From Tepidicaulis marinus (GTDB taxonomy: Bacteria > Pseudomonadota > Alphaproteobacteria > Parvibaculales > Parvibaculaceae): a stretch of DNA of 37,398 nucleotides. This document shows positions 30,883-37,398 of this stretch, in pieces. How positions within the stretch are numbered: the stretch's first letter is position 1; each line of letters begins with the position of its first letter. The stretch spans positions 1 to 37,398 of the forward strand of contig NZ_BBIO01000022.1 of assembly GCF_000739695.1 (NCBI RefSeq). The letters are read 5' to 3'. The notes under the pieces are model-generated. The model was not told where the DNA came from. It did not search any database and worked only from the letters and a program-made list of their open reading frames with translations. Both the position numbers and the translations under genes were made by a program.

Positions 30883-33254
30883 ATGCTCCCGATCTGAACA
30901 CCGCACAGCGCGCCGAAACGGGCAAACATACCGGCAAAGCCATGCGCCGGATGGAAGATATGCGCTTTCTGACGGGGCGCGGGCGCTATGTCGACGACAT
31001 CACGCTGCCCCGGCAGCTTTACGCCCATTTCATCCGCTCGCCCCATGCCCATGCACGTATTCTGAAAATCAACACGGAAGCGGCCCTTGCCGTTTCCGGT
31101 GTCAAAGGCGTTTACAGCGCGGAAGATTTGCACGGCACGCGCGATGTGCCGCCCAATTGGGTGCTGCCCGGCTCGCAGGTCAAAGGCCGCCCGGCGCTTG
31201 CCCGGGAGATTGTGCGCCATGTCGGCGAATGCGTTGCCGTGGTGCTGGCGGAAAGTCCGGAAGCGGCCGCGGACGCGGGCGCGCTGGTCGATGTGGCCTA
31301 CGACCCGCTGCCCACGGTTTTCAGCGCATCCGATGCCTTGAAAGAAAACGCCCATAAAGTGCATGGCGATCTGCCAGGCAATATCGCCACCACCTTCAAA
31401 ACCGGAAATGGCGGCTATGAGGAGGCGCTTGAAAAAGCCGGCCGGGAAATTGCTTTCAGCCTGCGCAATCAGCGCCTTGTGCCCTTCCCCATCGAGGGAC
31501 GGGCGGTCAATGCGGATTTCGACCCGGCAACGGAGCGGCTGACCTTTTATACCGCGCACCAAATCCCGCATATGCTGCGGCGGATGCTGGCCGGCGCCCT
31601 CGGCTTTCCCGAGCACAAGCTGCGCGTCATCTCGCCGGATGTGGGCGGCGGCTTCGGCCCTAAAATGCACTTCTATCCTGAAGAACTGACGCTGGCGCGG
31701 CTCTCCTGCCTGCTGAAGCGGCCCGTGAAATGGACCGAACGGCGCAGCGAAAACGTAGCCGCAACCACCCATGGGCGCGACCATGAGATGGAGGTGCGTG
31801 TTGCCGTGCAAAATGACGGCAAGGTGCTGGGCCTCAAACTCGACTCCAAGGCCAATGTCGGCGCCTATCTTTCTTCCATGGGCACGGGCGTACCGACGAT
31901 CAATGTGGCGCTCTTCGCGCTTGGGGTTTACGCCATTCCCCATTCCGACGTGACGATCACCTGCGCCTATACCAATACGACGCCGGTCGATGCGTACCGC
32001 GGCGCGGGCCGGCCGGAAGCGGCTTACATGATCGAGCGGGTGATGGACCGCGTGGCGCTGGAGTTGGGGCTCGACCCTGCCGAGACGCGCAAACGCAATT
32101 TCGTTCAGCCCGACCAGATGCCTTATGCGCAGCCGACGGGCACGACGCTCGACACCGGCGAATATGCGATGACGCTCGATCTTGCGCTGAAAAATGCTGG
32201 CTACGAGGGTCTGCGCAAAGAGCAGGAAGAGGCGCGCAAAAAGGGCCGCTATCTCGGTATCGGTTTTTCCAATTACACCGAAACCTGCGGCATGGGGAAC
32301 GGCTATCTTCTTCAGTTCGTGGGCTTTGATCGCGGCGGCTATGAAAGCGCCGTCGTGCGCGTGCACCCGGACGGACGGGCGACGGTCTTGTCCGGCTCGC
32401 ACAGCCACGGCCAGGGCCATGTGACGACTTTCGCCCAGATCGCGGCGGACGAGCTTGGCATTGCGCCGGAACAGATCGAAGTGCTGCAGGGGGACACGGA
32501 CATGATCCCCTTCGGCATCGGCACGTTCAATTCCCGCTCCGTGCCCGTCGGCGGGAGCGCGGTGAAAGTCGCCGCAGGCCGCGTTGCCGCAAAGATGCGG
32601 CGCATTGCAGCTCACCTTCTGCAATGCGAGCCTGAAAAAGTGCTGGTCGAGGACGGCATTTTCAAAGCTGCGGACGGCAATGGCACAGTGACCGTCGAAC
32701 GGGTCGCTCATGCCGCCTGGACCGGGCACGACATGCCATATGAAATGGGGATCGGGCTTGAAGAAACCGAATTCTTTCACCCGCAATCCATGTCCTCACC
32801 TTACGGCGCGCATATCGCGCTTGTGGAGGTCGATCCTGAAACCGGCGAGGTGGAACTGAAGCGCTATATTGCGGTCGATGATTGCGGCGTCATCATCAAC
32901 CCGCTGCTTGCCCGCGGCCAGGTACATGGTGGGCTTGCGCAAGGTATCGGCCAGGCGCTTTACGAGGATGCGGGCTTCGATGCGCAAGGCCGCCCTGCGC
33001 TCGAGCCTTCCATTCCCCGCTTCGACATGCTGCCGCGTTTCGAAACGGACCATACCGTCACTCCCACCCCGACCAATCCGCTGGGCGCCAAAGGGCTTGG
33101 TGAGGCCGGCGCCATCGGCGCGCCGCCCGCCATTGTCAATGCGGCCATCGATGCGCTTTGGAGCCTCGGCGTACGCGCACTCGACATGCCGCTAACGCCC
33201 GAACGGGTTTTGACGTCCATCCGCAACGCGGCCAATAAGGAGACAGAGGTATGA
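30879..33254 (+). CDS. Molybdopterin large subunit of a form II CO-dehydrogenase-like hydroxylase
   Basis: A 791-aa catalytic subunit of the xanthine oxidase family. Moco-binding motifs are present: PDVGGGFGPKM (253-263) and GLGEAGAIGAPPAIVNA near the C-terminus, which carries the catalytic base Glu. The active-site loop is AYRGAGR (372-378), the form II type, and not the AYxCSFR loop with the Cys that binds Cu in true aerobic CO dehydrogenases. CO oxidation is therefore not supported; form II relatives hydroxylate varied organic substrates. Protein length is normal and the gene order small-large-medium is intact. Its ATG and the next gene's ATG both sit in 4-bp overlaps. Confidence 0.92.
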   Translation: MNAPDLNTAQRAETGKHTGKAMRRMEDMRFLTGRGRYVDDITLPRQLYAHFIRSPHAHARILKINTEAALAVSGVKGVYSAEDLHGTRDVPPNWVLPGSQVKGRPALAREIVRHVGECVAVVLAESPEAAADAGALVDVAYDPLPTVFSASDALKENAHKVHGDLPGNIATTFKTGNGGYEEALEKAGREIAFSLRNQRLVPFPIEGRAVNADFDPATERLTFYTAHQIPHMLRRMLAGALGFPEHKLRVISPDVGGGFGPKMHFYPEELTLARLSCLLKRPVKWTERRSENVAATTHGRDHEMEVRVAVQNDGKVLGLKLDSKANVGAYLSSMGTGVPTINVALFALGVYAIPHSDVTITCAYTNTTPVDAYRGAGRPEAAYMIERVMDRVALELGLDPAETRKRNFVQPDQMPYAQPTGTTLDTGEYAMTLDLALKNAGYEGLRKEQEEARKKGRYLGIGFSNYTETCGMGNGYLLQFVGFDRGGYESAVVRVHPDGRATVLSGSHSHGQGHVTTFAQIAADELGIAPEQIEVLQGDTDMIPFGIGTFNSRSVPVGGSAVKVAAGRVAAKMRRIAAHLLQCEPEKVLVEDGIFKAADGNGTVTVERVAHAAWTGHDMPYEMGIGLEETEFFHPQSMSSPYGAHIALVEVDPETGEVELKRYIAVDDCGVIINPLLARGQVHGGLAQGIGQALYEDAGFDAQGRPALEPSIPRFDMLPRFETDHTVTPTPTNPLGAKGLGEAGAIGAPPAIVNAAIDALWSLGVRALDMPLTPERVLTSIRNAANKETEV

Positions 33255-34108
33255 TTCCGGCAGCTTTCGATTACGCCCGTCCGGCAACCCTTGAAGAAGC
33301 AGCCTCCCTTCTGTCCCAAGAAGGCGGCGCGGCGCTTCTGGCCGGAGGACAGAGCCTTATCACGGAACTCAAACAGCGCCGGGCGAGCCCGCGCGCTGTG
33401 ATCGACCTCAATTCTATTACCGAGCTGTCGGCCATCGAGCACGGGCCGGACGGGGTGCGCATCGGCGCCATGGTGCGCCAGGCCGAGCTCCTGCGCGATG
33501 GAACCGTGCAAAAGCGCCTGCCCCTTTTGTGCGAAACGGGAGCAGCGGCGGGCGATCCGATGATCCGCCGTCTCGGCACGCTGGCCGGCGCGCTTTGCGA
33601 GGCCGAACCCGGCGGCGACTGGGTGGCGGCGGCCCTTGCCCTTGAAGCGGAAGTCGAGATTTACGGCAAAGGCAGCACGCGCCGCCTCTCCGCCGCCGAC
33701 TTCGTGACCGGCACCAAACCGGCAGGCGGACTGCAAGGCGAGATCGTGACGGCAGTACATCTGCCTTACCAAAAAAAAGACAGCCGCAGCACCTACCGCA
33801 AGGTGAAACACAATGCCGTGGGCTGGAGCATCGCGAGCGCCGCGATTAGTCTGGAGCCCGGCGAAGGCGGTGCCTGCCGGAAAGCGCGCATTGCGGTGAG
33901 CGGCGCGCCCTCTCATCCGCAGCGCCTGCCCGCACTCGAGGCCGCGCTTACCGCCGGACCTTATGAGGCGGAACACCTTCGCGCCGCCATCGAGGAGGCG
34001 CTCGACGGGCTCACCTTCAGGGGCGATCACTATGCCTCCGCCGATTACCGGCGCACGCGCCTTGGCATCCTTCTATCCAGAACGCTTCAAGAGCTGCTTG
34101 CCGCTTGA
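33251..34108 (+). CDS. FAD-binding medium subunit of the hydroxylase (CoxM-like)
   Basis: A 285-aa flavoprotein subunit. The first FAD motif is seen as LLAGGQSLITELKQR (usual form AGGQSL), and the second region as RLGTLAGALCEAEPGGDWVAA, equivalent to the TIGGNLAHADP loop but with several changes. The C-terminal CODH flavoprotein domain (RKVKHNAVGWSIASAAISL to YRRTRLGILL) is complete. It takes electrons from the Fe-S subunit and passes them to an external acceptor. It starts within the large-subunit stop (ATGA). Form and order (S-L-M) fit a three-subunit hydroxylase. Confidence 0.9.
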   Translation: MIPAAFDYARPATLEEAASLLSQEGGAALLAGGQSLITELKQRRASPRAVIDLNSITELSAIEHGPDGVRIGAMVRQAELLRDGTVQKRLPLLCETGAAAGDPMIRRLGTLAGALCEAEPGGDWVAAALALEAEVEIYGKGSTRRLSAADFVTGTKPAGGLQGEIVTAVHLPYQKKDSRSTYRKVKHNAVGWSIASAAISLEPGEGGACRKARIAVSGAPSHPQRLPALEAALTAGPYEAEHLRAAIEEALDGLTFRGDHYASADYRRTRLGILLSRTLQELLAA

Positions 34109-34134
34109 AGCCCATAATAAACGGAGAAACGCTT

Positions 34135-34947
34135 ATGAGTTCCGAACCTCTCATCGCGCGGGAAGTACGCGGGTCGATCACGACTTTGACCATGCTCTAC
34201 CGGCCTTACAATCTGATCGGCACGAAGCTGATGGATGCGCTTCTGGATGAGCTGAAAGTGGCGGAAGAAGCCGGTGCGCGCGCCATCATCCTGCGCAGCG
34301 GGCTGCGGCACTTCTCCGCCGGCGCGGATCTGGAATATTTCGAAACCCGCGTGGGCACGCCCCCTGCCGATGGCGATAAAGACGCAAAACAAGCGGGCCG
34401 CGCCAATACTTATACGATCGACTTCCTGCAGCGCCTTGAAACGCTGCCCATTCCGATCATCGCAAGCCTGCACGGGGTCTGCCTTGGCGGCGGGCTGGAG
34501 CTGGCGCTTGCCTGCGATTACATCATTGCCGCTTCCTCCACCAAAATCGGCTCGGTGGAAGTCACGCTCGGCCTTCACCCCTTGATGGGCGCCATTCAGC
34601 GCCAGGTGCAACGCATCGGCGTTGCCCGCGCCAAGGAAATGTCGATGCTGGGCCGGCGCTACGACGCCGCAACGCTGGAACGCTGGGGCCTCATCAACCT
34701 TTCCGTGCCGGACGACAAGCTTGAGTCCGTGACCTGGACCATTGCCGAGGAATTCGCCCATGGGCCGACGGTGGCCCATGCCGCCACGAAGAAGCTTGCC
34801 TATATCGCCGCTAATGAAGGCGTGCGGGCGGCGGATGAGGCAATGACGGACATCCAGAAACCCATCTGGAAATCGGAAGATTTGAAAATCGGGCTCAAGG
34901 CATTCCGTAAGAACGGGCCGGGCGCTGCACGTTTCGAGGGGCGTTGA
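34135..34947 (+). CDS. Enoyl-CoA hydratase/isomerase (crotonase) family protein
   Basis: A 270-aa crotonase. The oxyanion-hole segments are HFSAGADL (59-66) and GVCLGGGLELALACDYIIA (114-132). Both Glu residues typical of hydratases are present (Glu 122 in GGGLEL and Glu 142 in SVEVTLGL), so water addition or a related acid/base reaction on a CoA thioester is likely. ATG at 34135 is chosen because GGAGAA lies 6-8 nt upstream; the longer frame from 34105 overlaps the FAD-subunit gene. It lies 26 nt after that gene and 3 nt before the CoA-transferase gene, as part of one operon. Confidence 0.88.
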   Translation: MSSEPLIAREVRGSITTLTMLYRPYNLIGTKLMDALLDELKVAEEAGARAIILRSGLRHFSAGADLEYFETRVGTPPADGDKDAKQAGRANTYTIDFLQRLETLPIPIIASLHGVCLGGGLELALACDYIIAASSTKIGSVEVTLGLHPLMGAIQRQVQRIGVARAKEMSMLGRRYDAATLERWGLINLSVPDDKLESVTWTIAEEFAHGPTVAHAATKKLAYIAANEGVRAADEAMTDIQKPIWKSEDLKIGLKAFRKNGPGAARFEGR

Positions 34948-34950
34948 TCA

Positions 34951-36267
34951 ATGAGTGGACCGCTTGCAGGATTGAAAGTCGTCGATTTCTCCCGCGTTCT
35001 GGCAGGGCCGTTTTGCGCGCGCACCCTGATGGATCTCGGCGCGGACGTAATCAAAGTCGAACCGCCCCGCCCGGATGTGACGCGCTTTGCCATGCCGACC
35101 CATGGTGATATGTCCGGCTATTACGCCCAGCAGAATGCGGGCAAACGCAATGTCAGCATCGATCTGAATGTAGCTGAAGGCCGCCAGCTCGCGCTGCGGC
35201 TTTGCGACGATGCCGATATCATCGTGGAAAACTTCCGCGCCGGCACGCTCGGCTTTTTCGGCCTTGATTATGAGACCGTCGCGGCGCGCAACCCGCGCAT
35301 CATCTACGCCTCCATCACCGGTTACGGCCAGCACGGGCCCTGGCGCGGGCGCATGGCTTATGCCCCGACCGTGCAGGCGGAAGCCGGCTTTACCGCCAAC
35401 AGTCTTGCCCATTACGGCGAGGCGCTGAGCGGGTTGAAGACGGACAGTCTTTCCCATGCCGATGTTTATTCCGGGCTGCAGGCGACCGTTGCTATTCTCG
35501 CCGCGCTTCACAAGCGCAAAGAGACGGGACGCGGGCAATATATCGATGTCGCCATGGCCGCCACGCTGCTCGCCATCAACGAGCGGGCGCATGTGGACCT
35601 GACGGATATCGATCTCGGGCCCGAACCTGCGGTGCTCGGCGCAACGGACTGTCCCTTCTTCGAGGGACCGAACGGGGAGACCTTCACCGTCGCCACCAGC
35701 ATGATCGGCTCCTTGACGTTCCGCTTCTACCTGTCGGCCATGCGCCGCCCGGACCTTGCCAAGGATCCGCGCTTTGCCACGGCCGAGGCCCGCCAGCAGA
35801 ACTACGCCGCGCTGCATGAGATCATCCAGACCTGGATCCTCACCTTCCCGGATATGGAAAGCCTCGACGCGCAGCTCGACGAAGCCAAGATCGCCATGGG
35901 CGAGGTGCGCAGCATGCGCGAGCTGGCGGACAGTGAATGGGCGGAGTATTGGGGCGCGGTGCGCGAAGTGCCCGACCGGCATGGCGGCACCTACCGCATT
36001 CCGGGTCATCCCTGGCACTTCTCCGACGAAGAACTGCCGGAGACGGGCGCCCCTGCGCTGCAGGGCGAGCATAACCGCTCGATCTTCGCCTCGCTGGGCT
36101 ACAAGGACACGGAGATCGAAGCCTTTTACAAGGCAGGCGCTCTGGTCGATGCCCCGCCGCTGCCCGGCGCGGCAAAGAAACCCGCTCCCAAGCTGGACGC
36201 CGAAAAAACCGCCGCGCCGAAAGCCGGTGAGAGCAAAACGCCCGCCCAAGCCAAGGCGAGCTCCTGA
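34951..36267 (+). CDS. Family III CoA-transferase (CaiB/BaiF)
   Basis: A 438-aa class III CoA-transferase. It opens LAGLKVVDFSRVLAGPFCARTLMDLGADVIKVEPP, a standard start, with the catalytic Asp 171 in LSHADVYSGLQA. The first 395 residues are normal for the family. The last 40 are a Lys/Ala/Pro-rich tail (about 400-438) not usual in it. The enzyme would move CoA between acyl groups to activate a carboxylic acid. No acyl-CoA synthetase is present, so it likely does the activation step of this pathway. It starts 3 nt after the crotonase stop, and its TGA overlaps the next ATG by 1 nt. Confidence 0.9.
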   Translation: MSGPLAGLKVVDFSRVLAGPFCARTLMDLGADVIKVEPPRPDVTRFAMPTHGDMSGYYAQQNAGKRNVSIDLNVAEGRQLALRLCDDADIIVENFRAGTLGFFGLDYETVAARNPRIIYASITGYGQHGPWRGRMAYAPTVQAEAGFTANSLAHYGEALSGLKTDSLSHADVYSGLQATVAILAALHKRKETGRGQYIDVAMAATLLAINERAHVDLTDIDLGPEPAVLGATDCPFFEGPNGETFTVATSMIGSLTFRFYLSAMRRPDLAKDPRFATAEARQQNYAALHEIIQTWILTFPDMESLDAQLDEAKIAMGEVRSMRELADSEWAEYWGAVREVPDRHGGTYRIPGHPWHFSDEELPETGAPALQGEHNRSIFASLGYKDTEIEAFYKAGALVDAPPLPGAAKKPAPKLDAEKTAAPKAGESKTPAQAKASS

Positions 36268-37398
36268 TGGCGGGGCCTCAAGGCAGCACGACACCGGAAA
36301 CATGCCTTCGCGCCGGGTCCTTCGTGCCCGGCGCGGACGGCTCCGGCTTTTCTCTTGCCAATCTGCCCTACGGCGTCGCCGCTGCGAAAGAAGGCGGCAC
36401 GCATCTCGTGGTGGCCATCGGCGAGCGGGCGCTCGACCTTCATGCGCTTGCAGGCACCGGGCTCTTGGATGAGTTAAAGCTTGATCCTGCAATCTGGCAG
36501 GACACGTCGCTCAACGGGCTGCTGAGCTACGGGCCGCAAGAACACGCGGCGTTGCGGGCGCGGCTGCAATTTCTGCTCTCGCGCGAAAACGAAGAGGCGC
36601 GCGCGCCTCTCGAAGCGGCACTCCTCAAGCAGGAGAGCCTTCAACTGCTTTGCCCGCTCGCACCCGGCGACTTCATCGATTTTTATTCCTCTTATCATCA
36701 TGCCGCCCGCTCGATGAAAGCGATCCGCCCGGACGCGGAGCTGCACCCCAACTGGACGCAGATGCCAGTCGGCTATCACAGCCGCACCGGCACGATCTGC
36801 GCGAGCGGCGAGCAAATCATCCGCCCCCATGGACAGTCATTCGCCAAAGGCGCGCCGCGCTTTGCCCCCTCCCGCGCGCTCGATTTCGAAGCGGAGATCG
36901 GTTTCGTCATGTGCGGGCAAACAGGTCAGGGTACGCGCATCGCTGCGCAAGATTTTCCTGAGCATGTCTTCGGCCTCGTGCTGCTGAACGATTGGAGCGC
37001 GCGGGATTTTCAGGGCTGGGAAAGCACGCCGCTCGGCCCCTTCCTCGCCAAGTCCTTTGCCACACAGGTGGGCGCTTGGGTCGTGCCGCTGGCAGCGCTC
37101 GGTCTTTCCCGCCGGCGCAACCGCTCACAAGAAGAAGCGCTTTCCTATCTGCGCCATGACGAGGCCTTTTCTTACGAAATCGATATGGAAGTGGCGCTGC
37201 GCTCCGCCGCCATGCGGGAATGCGGGGCGGAGGCGCAGACCATCGCGCGGATGGATTTTGCCGAGATGTATTGGGACGGCGCGCAGCAGCTGGCCCATTT
37301 GACCGCGAACGGCGCTTCCACAAGGCCCGGCGATCTTTACGGCTCGGGCACCGTCTCGGGGCCGAATGAGGATGGCTGCGGCTGTCTTCTGGAAGCAA
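36267..37398 (+). CDS. fahA: Fumarylacetoacetase (partial, C-terminus outside window)
   Basis: 377 codons of a fumarylacetoacetase are visible (full proteins are about 430). The N-terminal FAH_N domain has FSLANLPYGV and is followed by DFIDFYSSYHHAARSM (metal Asp 138, catalytic His 145), NWTQMPVGYHSRTGTICASG, DFEAEIGFV (metal Glu 208 and 210) and VLLNDWSARDFQGWE (Asp 242). The later SGTVSGP motif is also seen. The enzyme hydrolyses 4-fumarylacetoacetate to fumarate and acetoacetate at the end of the homogentisate route. The homogentisate dioxygenase gene is absent here, and coupling to CoA-dependent genes is not classical, so the substrate in this operon may be a related acylpyruvate. Confidence 0.93.
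   Translation, partial: MAGPQGSTTPETCLRAGSFVPGADGSGFSLANLPYGVAAAKEGGTHLVVAIGERALDLHALAGTGLLDELKLDPAIWQDTSLNGLLSYGPQEHAALRARLQFLLSRENEEARAPLEAALLKQESLQLLCPLAPGDFIDFYSSYHHAARSMKAIRPDAELHPNWTQMPVGYHSRTGTICASGEQIIRPHGQSFAKGAPRFAPSRALDFEAEIGFVMCGQTGQGTRIAAQDFPEHVFGLVLLNDWSARDFQGWESTPLGPFLAKSFATQVGAWVVPLAALGLSRRRNRSQEEALSYLRHDEAFSYEIDMEVALRSAAMRECGAEAQTIARMDFAEMYWDGAQQLAHLTANGASTRPGDLYGSGTVSGPNEDGCGCLLEA

Noticed and set aside
30801-32786. 661-codon minus-strand open frame inside the hydroxylase large subunit gene
   Set aside because: It is antisense to a clearly conserved molybdenum enzyme and has no domain; it is a by-product of GC-rich third positions.
30879-33254. Carbon monoxide dehydrogenase large subunit (coxL)
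   Set aside because: The AYRGAGR loop lacks the Cu-binding Cys of true CO dehydrogenase, so the specific symbol was not used.
34948-36492. 514-codon minus-strand open frame opposite the CoA-transferase
   Set aside because: The plus-strand frame has a complete CaiB/BaiF fold and lies in a tight operon.

Overview
The window is GC-rich, densely packed chromosomal DNA with many short overlaps between neighbouring genes. The gene content suggests a free-living alphaproteobacterium: an NsrR with three cysteines, an AHL-receptor-like LuxR solo, a fused GH17-GT2 NdvB-type glucan synthase, an RND pump with a TtgR/AcrR-type repressor, and a form II molybdenum hydroxylase operon. The genus cannot be fixed from the sequence alone. 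I see no tRNA, rRNA, CRISPR array, insertion sequence or prophage.

Layout. 1-5323: metabolic and transport genes (MgtC/SapB-DUF4010 membrane protein, exported cyclase, TesB-like thioesterase, PiT phosphate permease, Nudix hydrolase, TspO). 5464-11198: a TetR regulator, an RND pump and its lipoprotein adaptor, and a divergent AcrR/TtgR-like repressor over a textbook palindromic operator. 11237-17943: a two-part esterase, an orphan histidine kinase with a possible RBS-masking leader hairpin, the NdvB-like enzyme, a clear terminator, and a second TesB-like thioesterase. 17948-24129 (minus strand): a tightly coupled five-gene operon encoding an outer-membrane barrel-like protein, an Ig/Fn3-like secreted protein, an ECF sigma factor, a membrane anti-sigma factor and a secreted subtilisin-family protease. 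A large secreted protein with an Ala/Pro-rich tail (24324-25808) is divergent from it. 25968-30018: LuxR solo, HPP-family membrane protein, cytoplasmic GAF chemoreceptor, NsrR and a DUF4396 membrane protein. 30373-37398: an operon of [2Fe-2S], Mo and FAD subunits of a form II 'CO dehydrogenase-like' hydroxylase, a crotonase, a family III CoA-transferase and fumarylacetoacetase (cut by the window end).

Two regions look most likely to be undescribed systems. The first is the ECF sigma/anti-sigma/subtilase/outer-membrane operon. The periplasmic part of its anti-sigma factor appears to share the beta-alpha-beta layout of the prodomain of the co-encoded protease, which suggests a proteolytic envelope-sensing switch. 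The second is the coupled hydroxylase/crotonase/CoA-transferase/fumarylacetoacetase operon, which reads like an uncharacterised organic-acid or aromatic degradation route. Smaller points of interest are two possible RBS-sequestering leaders, a LuxR solo with a changed ligand pocket, and a possible nitrite/NO-responsive neighbourhood around NsrR.
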